Positions 1 to 8,079 of a stretch of DNA of 64,000 nt are shown piece by piece (within the stretch, counting starts at the first letter, position 1; the number at the start of each line of letters is the position of its first letter). Both the position numbers and the translations under genes were made by a program. The notes beneath the pieces are model-generated. The model had not been told where the DNA came from, did no database searches, and saw only the letters and a program-made list of their open reading frames with translations. The stretch lies in contig JACPUH010000102.1 of the NCBI GenBank assembly GCA_016192345.1, forward strand, positions 1-64,000, given 5' to 3'. This stretch comes from Ignavibacteriales bacterium. Its GTDB lineage: Bacteria; Bacteroidota; Ignavibacteria; UBA10030.

Positions 1-14
1 AGCAACAGCCTTCT
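1..14 (+). repeat. 14-nt partial copy of the neighbouring tRNA-Arg
   Basis: The first 14 bases are identical to positions 128-141 inside the tRNA-Arg gene (end of D arm, anticodon stem and half of the anticodon loop). The match stops abruptly in the anticodon loop. It could be a remnant of a duplicated or disrupted tRNA gene; the left part lies outside the window. A 14-nt match could also be chance, although its position 127 bp upstream of the full gene argues against that. Confidence 0.4.
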
Positions 15-16
15 CC

Positions 17-60
17 CAATTCGGCCTGCGAACCGTTTTTGGTGAGCAGCTGCCGAATTG
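17..60. repeat. Inverted repeat / hairpin upstream of tRNA-Arg
   Basis: CAATTCGGC (17-25) pairs perfectly with GCCGAATTG (52-60). The stem extends inward as CTGC (26-29) with GCAG (46-49) after a 2-nt bulge. No T-run follows, so a simple intrinsic terminator is not supported. Confidence 0.4.
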
Positions 61-63
61 AGG

Positions 64-90
64 ATCCCGCTGAGCTGAGCGAAGCGGGAT
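64..90. repeat. REP-like palindrome
   Basis: ATCCCGC (64-70) and GCGGGAT (84-90) form a hairpin. The core ATCCCGC-spacer-GAAGCGGGATA recurs at 26231-26255 inside the MITE-like element, so this looks like a dispersed palindromic repeat and not tRNA leader structure. Confidence 0.4.
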
Positions 91-104
91 AAGCTGGACA
101 AATT

Positions 105-178
105 GACCCCGTAGCTCAACTGGATAGAGCAACAGCCTTCTAAGCTGTAGGTTGCGCGTTCGATTCGCGCCGGGGTCA
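105..178 (+). tRNA. tRNA-Arg(TCT)
   Basis: A full cloverleaf can be drawn. The acceptor stem is GACCCCG (105-111) with CGGGGTC (171-177) and discriminator A178. The D stem is GCTC/GAGC, the anticodon stem ACAGC/GCTGT, and the T stem GCGCG/CGCGC with loop TTCGATT. The anticodon loop CTTCTAA places TCT at 139-141, reading AGA codons (arginine). CCA is not encoded. Confidence 0.97.
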
Positions 179-259
179 CAACAACTCAGATACTGCTGTC
201 TCCAGTCTCTCCGATATGAGGATTCCAACGACCCTACACAGCCACACGCAATCACCCAC

Positions 260-2878
260 ATGAGCAAACGGCTTCTTATTCCCGGCGGATGTCTCGTTGC
301 AGTGGGGCTGATGCTCGTGCTCCTTGCCGGACCGATCCAGGGGCTCGAAGAACGGGTGCTGACGAGCCGATACGCCATCCGCGGGGAGATACAGGCCGAT
401 ACCAATCTTGTCATCCTGTACTTTGATAATGACGATATCGCCTCCCTGGGTGGCTGGCCCCTGACGAGGAATTACTATGCGCTTCTTATCGATGTGCTGA
501 CACGGAGCCGCGTTGTCGCGGTCGGGTTCGACATCCTGTTTGGCGAACACAACCTGCAGTTCCCGGAACATGACAATCTCCTCGCGTTGACAACGGCAGC
601 CTCGGGAAAAGTCGTTCTCTCCTCGTACTTCCGCGTACTGCCGTCGGAATCCTCCCCTCAAAACAGCCCGGATGTCCGGATCAGTTTCCTTCCCTCCTTG
701 CCGGGGAGCCGCTCTGGAACCGGTCTGCAACTTCCTTTTACCGAGCTGGCATCAGCCGCTTCCGGTATAGGCCACGCGAACCTGGTCGATGGAGCTATGG
801 GTGCAGTTCCCCTGTTCGTCCGATCGGGCCCGGGAGCTGTTCCATTTTTCGGTCTTGAAGTGTTGCGGGTTGCGTTGGGAGTCGACCGTGATGAAGTTCG
901 GGTGGAGGGAGGGAAGATGAGCCTCGCGCGGTCCCAGGCTCTCTATCAGATCCCGTTCGATGAGCATGGAACCTCCCTCCTCAATTTTCCGGGACCCATT
1001 TCCGTTTTCAAACGGTATCGTTGTATCGAGGTGCTCCGTTCGTATGAATTGCAGAGAATGGGGCTCAATCCCACTCTGGATCTCACCTCGCTGGAAGGGA
1101 AGATTATCCTGGTGGGTGTGATCGGGGAAGGGCGCAGCATCGTTGTCCAATCCCCCTTTGACCGACGCTTCCCTTCGATCGGTGTCCAGGCCACGTTCCT
1201 GGATAATGCCCTCACCGGGAGATTCCTCTCAGCGCCTGGGTCGATTGTCTCCATCCCTCTGTCACTTCTGCTCGTCGGATTTGCGTTATGGCTGTTTGGA
1301 CGTCTCAGGTTCCTCACCTCGTTTACAATCACCGCGTTCATGCTACTCGTGTACGGCGTCGTGACGCAGTGGACCTTTGTGTCCTGGGGGATCGTGTTGC
1401 CGCTCGCCGGACCGGTCCTGTCCTTCCTTTTGTTCGCCACAGGGGCTGTGTTGTACGAGTATGGTATGGTTCGGAAAACCGTGGGAAGATTGGAAACCGA
1501 CAAGCAAAAAGCCGAGAGTGAACTTCGCGCGCGCGAGCTCAAGCTGCAGGCGCTTGAACGCGAACTTCTCGACCGGCGGTCCAGGGCCGGCGGGGAGAGC
1601 CGTCCCGGAGACCTGGAGGAGATCCAACGTTATAAAGAAGAGATCAGAACTCTCTCAGCGCGTGTGAGCGATCTGGTGAAGTTCGAGCCCATCGCGGAGA
1701 ACGATACGGGGGGCGGGGTGTTTGAAGGCATGGTCTATCAGGCGTCTGGCAGGATGAAGGAAACGGTTGAGTTGATCCAAAAAATTTCGACGAGTGACGC
1801 AAACGTGCTGGTTCTTGGGGAAAGTGGGACGGGGAAGGAGCTGGTGGCGCAGGCCATTCATCATCTCAGCCCCCGCGGGAAAAGACAATTCGTGACGGTG
1901 AATTGTGGGGCCCTGACGGAGACCCTCCTTGAAAGCGAGTTGTTCGGGCATGAGAAAGGTTCCTTCACGGGAGCGGTGAAGGATAAGATGGGACGGTTCG
2001 AATTTGCGGATGGCGGCACCATCTTCCTGGATGAAATTGCGGAGACAAGCGAGGCATTCCAGGTCAAATTGCTCCGCGTCGTCCAGTCCGGCGAGTTTGA
2101 ACGGGTCGGCTCCACCATGACCTTGAAGGTCGATGCCCGGATTATTGCAGCCACCAACAAGAGTCTCAAAGATCTGGTTCAAGAAAAGCGTTTCCGGGAA
2201 GACTTGTACTACCGGCTGAACGTTTTTTCCGTCCAGCTTCCCGCATTACGGGAGCGAAAAGCGGACATCCCCCTCCTCGCACAACATTTCGTAACGCTGG
2301 AAGATCCGTCCTTCGCAATCTCCTCCACCGTTCTTGATGCGTACCTCCAGTACCCATGGCCGGGCAATGTCCGTGAATTGCAGGGGAGCATCAAGCGGGC
2401 TGCAATCCTTGCGAAGTCGGAAAAACGCAGCCTTATCCAGCTGAAGGACCTCTCCGAGGAGATCATCTCCTCTCTCAAAGGTCAGGTTGATATCGAGGAT
2501 CAAATACTCGAGTTGCTCCGGAATAAAAAGTTCTCCCGGAGCTCCATTTCGGAGACGGCTGAGGAGTTGGGCGGACTCAATCGCGGTACGGTGGCGGAGT
2601 ATTTTCGGGGTATATGCTTCAAGTACTTTTTCGAAAGTGTATGGGATAAAGAACTGACGATTGCGGGGATCGCGGGAAATCAAAATGGCGAAGCAAATGA
2701 AAGAGTCATGAAAAAGCTCTCAGAATATGTGGGGAATGTCGTTGAAGGAGTCCAGCAAGGCAGATCCCTTGAAGATGTGAAACCCTCTTTAAAGGCAAAA
2801 TACAAAAACCTACCTCAGCGGTACCATACTATCCTGGACGAAGTGATCCGGGCATACCTTGACGGAAAGTGGCGCTAA
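260..2878 (+). CDS. CHASE2-domain membrane-bound sigma-54 interaction AAA+ regulator
   Basis: An 872-residue protein. An N-terminal membrane segment is followed by an extracytoplasmic CHASE2 sensor domain (about residues 30-320), three closely spaced membrane helices (about 330-410) and a coiled coil (about 415-480). The sigma-54 AAA+ domain has Walker A GESGTGKE near residue 519, the sigma-54 contact loop as GSFTGA near 567, and Walker B TIFLDEIAE near 588. The C-terminus has a helix-turn-helix-like stretch (SISETAEELGG, then NRGTVAEYF) and a helical tail, not an obvious Fis domain. A longer reading frame starts inside the tRNA, so the ATG at 260 was chosen. Known members of these families suggest it senses an external signal and activates sigma-54 promoters; the sigma-54-like site at 3071 is a possible target. 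Confidence 0.88.
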   Translation: MSKRLLIPGGCLVAVGLMLVLLAGPIQGLEERVLTSRYAIRGEIQADTNLVILYFDNDDIASLGGWPLTRNYYALLIDVLTRSRVVAVGFDILFGEHNLQFPEHDNLLALTTAASGKVVLSSYFRVLPSESSPQNSPDVRISFLPSLPGSRSGTGLQLPFTELASAASGIGHANLVDGAMGAVPLFVRSGPGAVPFFGLEVLRVALGVDRDEVRVEGGKMSLARSQALYQIPFDEHGTSLLNFPGPISVFKRYRCIEVLRSYELQRMGLNPTLDLTSLEGKIILVGVIGEGRSIVVQSPFDRRFPSIGVQATFLDNALTGRFLSAPGSIVSIPLSLLLVGFALWLFGRLRFLTSFTITAFMLLVYGVVTQWTFVSWGIVLPLAGPVLSFLLFATGAVLYEYGMVRKTVGRLETDKQKAESELRARELKLQALERELLDRRSRAGGESRPGDLEEIQRYKEEIRTLSARVSDLVKFEPIAENDTGGGVFEGMVYQASGRMKETVELIQKISTSDANVLVLGESGTGKELVAQAIHHLSPRGKRQFVTVNCGALTETLLESELFGHEKGSFTGAVKDKMGRFEFADGGTIFLDEIAETSEAFQVKLLRVVQSGEFERVGSTMTLKVDARIIAATNKSLKDLVQEKRFREDLYYRLNVFSVQLPALRERKADIPLLAQHFVTLEDPSFAISSTVLDAYLQYPWPGNVRELQGSIKRAAILAKSEKRSLIQLKDLSEEIISSLKGQVDIEDQILELLRNKKFSRSSISETAEELGGLNRGTVAEYFRGICFKYFFESVWDKELTIAGIAGNQNGEANERVMKKLSEYVGNVVEGVQQGRSLEDVKPSLKAKYKNLPQRYHTILDEVIRAYLDGKWR

Positions 2879-2917
2879 GCCCCTTCCTCCAGTCTTTGTA
2901 ATTTTTTCACGGATTTC

Positions 2918-2954
2918 TGCCGGAGTGGAGTTATTCCGGCAGTACACTCCGGCA
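2918..2954. repeat. Perfect 10-bp inverted repeat in the intergenic region
   Basis: TGCCGGAGTG (2918-2927) is mirrored by CACTCCGGCA (2945-2954), and further CCGGCA copies lie between and after the arms. It sits 40 bp after the CHASE2/sigma-54 gene. No T-run follows. It could be a transcript-end hairpin or an upstream activator-binding site for the next gene; the sequence does not decide. Confidence 0.4.
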
Positions 2955-3070
2955 ATTCCGGCACTTCTCCTTTTTCCTTCGCTTCCTCAAAATCCCCCAA
3001 ACAAGTATTAACCTGTTTCAATTCAACATGTTACTGCTGGCTTTTCAACTTCTTCAACCAAAGTGGGGAT

Positions 3071-3086
3071 TGGCATAGGAGTTGGA
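3071..3086 (+). promoter_or_regulatory. Candidate sigma-54 (-24/-12) promoter
   Basis: TGGCAT-N5-TTGGA at the correct spacing resembles the sigma-54 consensus TGGCAC-N5-TTGCA; the -12 element reads GG where GC is expected, so the match is imperfect. Expected transcription start would be near 3098, about 45 bp before the next ATG. The upstream neighbour encodes a sigma-54 activator, which makes the match more plausible. Confidence 0.35.
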
Positions 3087-3141
3087 TAGGTTAGCGAAGT
3101 CTGGGGGATCATAATAACCGTTGATTAAGGGGGGAAAAGGG

Positions 3142-3987
3142 ATGACGTCAAAAGAACAAGTGTATCTTGAGTCGATCATCGAGGGCAACAATTTGTTGAC
3201 GACCGATGTTATCCCGTTGGATGACGGGGATGCGTATGCAACGGATTACAGGGGGGGATCGACAAAGATCGGCGAGCGGGGGTTCCCGTTGCGTTGGGGG
3301 AGGGTCATTCACAACGTCTGCAAATCCGTTTCCTTCGATGAGCAGACGGAAGAGTGTGTGATTGCAACGATCTCCCGGACGATCAATGGTATCATGAAGA
3401 TCTCCGCTCCATACCAGTTGAGTACGCGCATGCGTCACGCCATCATCGAAAAGCCCTTTGTCGAACACAGCGTTCGCAAAGCGCAGTTCTCGAGGATCGG
3501 AAGAACCAAGGATCCTTCAAAAAACTGGAAGTTGCATGCGGTTTCCCTTGTGAGAGGTGGGACGGAAGACGCCAACGTGCTCATTGATGAACTGACCTTG
3601 AAGACCGGCGATGGAGAAATGATCTCACTCAAATCCCCGAACGAGAATATCTGGCCCTTCGGTCTGGATGATCCCCGCGTGGCCACGGTTGAAGGAGAGA
3701 CCGATGTTGACGTTGCGGTGAAACTGAAAACTTCCGATTTCGAGCCGACGATGGTTGTTCTCCGGTCAGGTTTTAAGGGGGAGTGGGGACAAAGGACGTT
3801 ATTGCCCCTTAAATCTGAGAATAAATCCGGAAATCGTTATTTGCATACTTACGAAAACACTGTCCGGGCACAGGCCAAGCCTGGAGTGTTTCATGCGGTG
3901 GTTGAAGCGATTCATCGGGAAACATTGTGTGAGTTGGATGGGGCGGTTTCGACAAGTTTTTGGGGGGTACCGTATGTCATCCAGTAA
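3142..3987 (+). CDS. Hypothetical protein, 281 aa, cytoplasmic
   Basis: I do not recognise this family. The product is soluble-looking, with no signal peptide, membrane helix or obvious catalytic motif; it is rich in beta-type alternation (for example VRKAQFSRIG, KLHAVSLVRG) and may be all-beta. The ATG at 3142 is preceded by a strong purine-rich ribosome-binding stretch (AAGGGGGGAAAAGG); an in-frame TTG at 3121 is less likely. It lies between the CHASE2/sigma-54 activator and the lipoprotein/barrel operon, behind a sigma-54-like site, and is followed by a structured T-tailed region at 4051-4127, so it may be a single-gene transcript controlled by the activator. Confidence 0.7.
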   Translation: MTSKEQVYLESIIEGNNLLTTDVIPLDDGDAYATDYRGGSTKIGERGFPLRWGRVIHNVCKSVSFDEQTEECVIATISRTINGIMKISAPYQLSTRMRHAIIEKPFVEHSVRKAQFSRIGRTKDPSKNWKLHAVSLVRGGTEDANVLIDELTLKTGDGEMISLKSPNENIWPFGLDDPRVATVEGETDVDVAVKLKTSDFEPTMVVLRSGFKGEWGQRTLLPLKSENKSGNRYLHTYENTVRAQAKPGVFHAVVEAIHRETLCELDGAVSTSFWGVPYVIQ

Positions 3988-4050
3988 TATCAGTAAGGAT
4001 GGGTATCCCGGGCTTCCGCCTTCGTGGGGAACGGCGGGAGCCTAAAATTT

Positions 4051-4127
4051 ATCCGGGGGACGGGCATCAATCTATTCGCGTGGATTGACTTTCAATAACT
4101 AACCAAGTCCGCCCCCGGATTTTTTTT
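4051..4127 (+). terminator. Structured intrinsic terminator
   Basis: ATCCGGGGG (4051-4059) pairs with CCCCCGGAT (4112-4120), and CGG/CCG adds three pairs after a bulged A. The loop contains its own hairpin, TCAATC (4067-4072) with GATTGA (4083-4088). A run of eight T follows (4120-4127). The loop is longer than in a classical terminator. Confidence 0.55.
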
Positions 4128-4158
4128 AATAGGATTTTTCCTATATTCAACCAGTGCG

Positions 4159-5148
4159 ATGGACAGTGCGATGAACCTCCGTATACCTTATATCATTCTT
4201 CTTGGCGCTCTGTTTGTTCTCCAAGCCTGCCGCCAGAACAACCCTATTACTCTCCAGGATGAAATCGGTCTTGACGAGCCCGTTGAGGTCCTTTTTCTGA
4301 AAGAGCAGCCGGATACCACAAGCACCTCTTCCGTGAAAGACCAGACTCAAACAACGGTCGACCTTACGGGGCTGCTACGGTCGGATGAACGAAACTATCC
4401 TGGAACGATCCTGATCGGTGGTGTGAAAACGGATCTTGAGGGAGGGAGGTCTTCGCTCTCCTACTCCCGCATCCTTCTGAGGGATTTGCAGGACACGGTG
4501 TGGGCAAAAGGGGGATGGGGATATTTTTCCGACAACCGGCTTATTGATGTGGGGAGGGCGACGTTGGATGACGTCGAGTTTGATGTCACCCAAATCATTA
4601 CTCAATTACGGACAGTCAATTTCGTGGTCCCGCTCAGCGTTGGTGTCATACACAAGCTGGGAAATGACGGGAACCAGCCGGCGAGACCCATGCAATACCT
4701 CCCCCAGCATACGTACTTCATCAGCGCCCAGGGAAAGCGGTACGGGAAGAACGGTGAGCACGAACTGAAAAAATTCCAGCTCCCCATCCAGAGCCCGGAC
4801 GAGGTAACGATCACCAGCCTGCAGTCGAACAGTTTCGTGTTCCGGGACGAGGATATGGTTCTGCGGTGGCGTGGCGAGCCGGGACAACGTACCAAGGTGA
4901 TTTTCAGTACCTACGACGAAAAAAATGGAAGAGCCGAAACGCCGCTGATCCAGTTTACAGCGTATCCGAGGAACGGAGCCCTGACGATCTCCTCGAAATT
5001 GCTAAAGCTCATCCCTTCGACAAATACCGGCAAAGTCCTTCTTTCCCTGATATCGGTCAATCAGGTGGAGGTCTCTCTTGAAGGATATCCGAGCAAAGTG
5101 TTGCTTCAAGCCGCTTCGATCCACAATATGGTTGTCTCCCTGCGCTGA
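4159..5148 (+). CDS. Secreted lipoprotein of unknown function
   Basis: A 329-residue protein. The N-terminus has a hydrophobic signal ending in a lipobox, LFVLQAC, so the mature protein should be lipidated at the Cys near residue 24. The rest is beta-rich with no motif I recognise. The start may be 4159 or the second ATG at 4171; neither has a good ribosome-binding site. It is the first gene of a probable operon with the barrel-transglutaminase protein (5236) and the FecR-like protein (7255), so a role at the outer membrane with those two is likely. Confidence 0.75.
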   Translation: MDSAMNLRIPYIILLGALFVLQACRQNNPITLQDEIGLDEPVEVLFLKEQPDTTSTSSVKDQTQTTVDLTGLLRSDERNYPGTILIGGVKTDLEGGRSSLSYSRILLRDLQDTVWAKGGWGYFSDNRLIDVGRATLDDVEFDVTQIITQLRTVNFVVPLSVGVIHKLGNDGNQPARPMQYLPQHTYFISAQGKRYGKNGEHELKKFQLPIQSPDEVTITSLQSNSFVFRDEDMVLRWRGEPGQRTKVIFSTYDEKNGRAETPLIQFTAYPRNGALTISSKLLKLIPSTNTGKVLLSLISVNQVEVSLEGYPSKVLLQAASIHNMVVSLR

Positions 5149-5235
5149 CTTCGGGGCGCAGCGCTGGTTCACGCTTCCTTCAGCAGTTCACGCGAAACGA
5201 TTCTCACGCGAGCGAGGTCGTACTGTAGAGGGTTC

Positions 5236-7230
5236 ATGAAATTTCCGTTGACATTGATGCTTGCCACCAGCTTGCTGGTCGCCGTTGCCCACGGGCAATA
5301 TCTCAGTTCCTCACGGGGCATGGGATTGGGGGCGTACACGGCGCTGGTGAACGACCTCTCGGGCCTCGATTGGAACCCGGCCGGGTTGGTGCAGGTGCGT
5401 GACTGGGAGTTGAGCGGTTCAAACATGTTCTCATCCGAAACACGGGGCCTGAGTTTTCAGACAATAGGGGGGACAAAGCGGTTCCTGGAGAACCATTCCT
5501 TCTCGCTTCGCTATTCCCCCGGCCTGGTCATGGAGTTCATCGTCCCAAGCACATTCCAGTTTCAAAACGGGCAGCCCATTACGTTCGACAAGAGGATCAA
5601 CTACCGGGAATCGTACGCTTTCGGGTACGGGTATCAAATGACCCCCGATGTTGCCCTTGGTTTCAGCGGCCGGTTACGGGAGGAGTTCATCGCGGATACT
5701 CGACCGTTTATTGAACAGGACACGGTCGCCCGCGTACGGGTGGTCGAGTACAATGCGAGCTCCTGGAACATGGACATCGGCATGCTTTGGAACCCGGACC
5801 CTTCCTTCAGCATGGGGATTGTCGCCAAGAACCTGTTCCGGATGAAGGAGAGCACCTTCCCGCAAGAAGTCGAATCGTACGCCCTCCGTTCTCTCAAATC
5901 GTTGCGGCTGGGCATGAGCTACAGGCCTTCGTGGTTTGCAACCTTTTCCATCGATTTCGACACCGAGCGTCAGGGGGGATTCGGCTCAGAGTGGAGTATT
6001 ACCGACGGTCTTCAATTTCGCCAAGGATCTGTTTTCGGCTCGCAGTACTCCCCCTTTGTTGCTGCCGTCTCCGGGGGATTGGGATTCAGTTATGAGTCGG
6101 TCCGCTTCGATCTCAGCTATCTCCATTTTTTCAACCCGACGGACCGATCCAAAGTAACTGTGCAGGATTTTGTTTCCAAAGGAGTGAAGGATATCGCCTT
6201 CAACCAGTTTACGCAGAGCCAGGGCATGCTGACGATCAACGTTCCACTTGGCCGCACGCGGGAGTATATCGCAAGAATCGAGTACGTGACGATCTCGAGC
6301 GAAGTGTATCCCTCGTCCTACCATGTGCACGCCGTCAGGCCCATTGGAAAGGCGAGAGTCCGCAATATCTCGCAGAAACCTATACAGGCACGGGTATCGT
6401 TCTTTGTTGATCAGTATATGGATCGTCCCACCGAAACGCCGTCGCTCTATATCGGTCCGAATGAGGAGAGAGAAATTCCGATGTATGCCATTTTCAACGA
6501 TGCGATCAGGTTTGTTCCGTCCATGGTCCTGCGCGCCGCGGAAGTCTTGGTGAAGGCCTCTCCGACGGAAGAATATGACGACCGGAGCCAGGCCCGTTTG
6601 ATCATCCGTGGGCGCAACGATTGGGACGGGGATGCGATGACCTTGCGGAGTTTTGTCACTCCTGAGGATCCCGACATCCTCCGGTTTACCCGAAACGTTG
6701 TGAACCAGCAAAAAGAGGTTCTTGCCGAAACGTCGGGACTGTTGGAGAAATTCAACACCGCGTCGATCCTCTTCAATGAATTTTCTTCGCGGTTGTCATA
6801 CGTCAACGACCCCCGTGGCAGCAAGGACCGCGTCCAGTATCCGTCCGAGACCTTTGCGTTGCGCGGCGGCGATTGCGATGACATGACGGTGGCGTACGCC
6901 TCGCTCCTCTCCAGTGTCGGTATCAGCACGGCTTTTATCGATGTCATACCGCCCGACCGGACGCACGACGCCCATATCTTCCTGATGTTCGATACGGGGG
7001 TCCCTGCATCCCAGGCGGAGGTGGTCAGCAACAACCCGAAGCGGTATGTGGTGCGCAAGAACGAGCGGGGCGAGGAGACTGTCTGGCTCCCCATCGAAAC
7101 AACGATCATGACCGATGGATTCCAGAAGGCTTGGGAAGTCGGGGCCAAAGAGTATTTTGACCACGTCGAGGTGGGGTTGGGGGTAGTGCGGGGGTGGGTG
7201 CGGGTGGTCGATGTCAGGCCGATGATGTAA
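5236..7230 (+). CDS. Outer-membrane beta-barrel fused to a transglutaminase-like domain
   Basis: A 664-residue protein with a clear signal peptide ending near VAHG. Residues about 20-350 look like a PorV/FadL-type barrel: the N-terminal ALVNDLSGLDWNPAGL segment is typical, followed by repeated amphipathic strands. A linker of immunoglobulin-like strands follows. The C-terminal 170 residues carry a transglutaminase/cysteine-protease-like core: GGDCDD with Cys 547, His 580 in HDAHIF and Glu 621 in WLPIETT, where many relatives have Asp. This would place a papain-like domain in the periplasm tethered to an outer-membrane barrel. Substrate unknown. It is translated just before the FecR-like gene. 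Confidence 0.75.
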   Translation: MKFPLTLMLATSLLVAVAHGQYLSSSRGMGLGAYTALVNDLSGLDWNPAGLVQVRDWELSGSNMFSSETRGLSFQTIGGTKRFLENHSFSLRYSPGLVMEFIVPSTFQFQNGQPITFDKRINYRESYAFGYGYQMTPDVALGFSGRLREEFIADTRPFIEQDTVARVRVVEYNASSWNMDIGMLWNPDPSFSMGIVAKNLFRMKESTFPQEVESYALRSLKSLRLGMSYRPSWFATFSIDFDTERQGGFGSEWSITDGLQFRQGSVFGSQYSPFVAAVSGGLGFSYESVRFDLSYLHFFNPTDRSKVTVQDFVSKGVKDIAFNQFTQSQGMLTINVPLGRTREYIARIEYVTISSEVYPSSYHVHAVRPIGKARVRNISQKPIQARVSFFVDQYMDRPTETPSLYIGPNEEREIPMYAIFNDAIRFVPSMVLRAAEVLVKASPTEEYDDRSQARLIIRGRNDWDGDAMTLRSFVTPEDPDILRFTRNVVNQQKEVLAETSGLLEKFNTASILFNEFSSRLSYVNDPRGSKDRVQYPSETFALRGGDCDDMTVAYASLLSSVGISTAFIDVIPPDRTHDAHIFLMFDTGVPASQAEVVSNNPKRYVVRKNERGEETVWLPIETTIMTDGFQKAWEVGAKEYFDHVEVGLGVVRGWVRVVDVRPMM

Positions 7231-7254
7231 TACAGTGTGAGAAAGGATCTCCGT

Positions 7255-7941
7255 ATGATGAAACGAATTATCACAACAGTCCTTCTTGGCTTGTTCGCCA
7301 TTCCTGTGCTCGCGAACGACTTTACCGTGAAAACTGTCAGGGGAACGGCCGAAGTCAGGCGCGGAGTCAACGAAGAATGGAAAAAACTGAAAGCCGGTGA
7401 TATCCTGAAGCCGGAGGACACGATGCGCACCGGCAAGTCGGCGGCGGCGACCATCGAGTCGGTAAACAAAACGCTTTCCGTTCCCGAGCTGACGATGATC
7501 GACATTTCCGACGTCCGGAACCTGACGCAGGAGGAGTTTCTCCTGAAGCTTGCAATGGAAAACATCCTTGCCGTTCCGGAACGGGAGGAGAACGAAACCA
7601 CCCTTCCCTCCACCACGGTGCTTAGAGGCAGCAATAAGGAGAAGGAGGTCCTGGAGGATGCACGCCCACTTGAAGTAGGAACGATGCAATTGCAGGGGGC
7701 GAGGGTTCTCTTCGACAATGCGTTCTTTGGTACTTCGATCCTCAAGACAAAAGAAACCTTCCGGACGTATCCGGAGCTGAAATTGAACTACGATGCACGG
7801 ATCCTGACCGCTCAGGCATTCGAAAAGATGCACCTCACGAATGAGGCGGTTGCCGAGTACGCTCTGCTGGCCAAGGAAACCCTGACGCCGGCGCAGCAGA
7901 AAGTCGTGCAGGGTTCCATCGGAAGGCTGAAGCGGAAGTAA
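7255..7941 (+). CDS. FecR-domain periplasmic protein
   Basis: A 228-residue protein with a signal peptide ending near VLA. Residues about 25-100 match a FecR-type domain (VRGTAEVRRG, then WKKLKAGDIL, then DTMRTGKSAAATIES). The C-terminal half is helical and ends in a TPR-like pair. The start at 7255 has GAAAGGA eight bases upstream; a GTG at 7237 is less likely. FecR-domain proteins often accompany CHASE2-type sensors, and one lies 4 kb upstream. The gene closes the operon that began at 4159 and is followed by a strong terminator. Confidence 0.75.
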   Translation: MMKRIITTVLLGLFAIPVLANDFTVKTVRGTAEVRRGVNEEWKKLKAGDILKPEDTMRTGKSAAATIESVNKTLSVPELTMIDISDVRNLTQEEFLLKLAMENILAVPEREENETTLPSTTVLRGSNKEKEVLEDARPLEVGTMQLQGARVLFDNAFFGTSILKTKETFRTYPELKLNYDARILTAQAFEKMHLTNEAVAEYALLAKETLTPAQQKVVQGSIGRLKRK

Positions 7942-7966
7942 CGGATCGCTTTCGGGTTTGTCTGCG

Positions 7967-8001
7967 AACCTCCTTGGGAAAAACTCTCAAGGAGGTTTTT
8001 T
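7967..8001 (+). terminator. Intrinsic terminator
   Basis: AACCTCCTTG (7967-7976) and CAAGGAGGTT (7988-7997) form a perfect 10-bp stem with an 11-nt loop, followed by a T-run. Confidence 0.9.
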
Positions 8002-8019
8002 ATTCCGGGTATGCTCATC

Positions 8020-8048
8020 TTGCTATTCCCTCAAATATCTTCTACATT
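8020..8048 (+). promoter_or_regulatory. Promoter of the ABC transporter genes
   Basis: TTGCTA (8020-8025), a 17-bp spacer and TACATT (8043-8048), the latter running on as TACATTTG. The expected start is about 25 bp before the ATG at 8080. It is the first active-looking signal after the terminator. Confidence 0.5.
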
Positions 8049-8079
8049 TGCCAGGTTTTTCCACGGTGTCATGGCTTGA

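Noticed and set aside
1-178. Prophage or integrative element at the tRNA-Arg gene
   Set aside because: No integrase, phage or conjugation gene follows within the window; the repeated piece is only 14 bases.
6447-7833. Long open frames on the minus strand (432 and 345 codons) opposite the barrel and FecR genes
   Set aside because: They lie wholly antisense to two genes with signal peptides and recognisable domains, and their translations are low-complexity, Arg/Ser/His-rich and unlike any family. They reflect GC-rich codon use.
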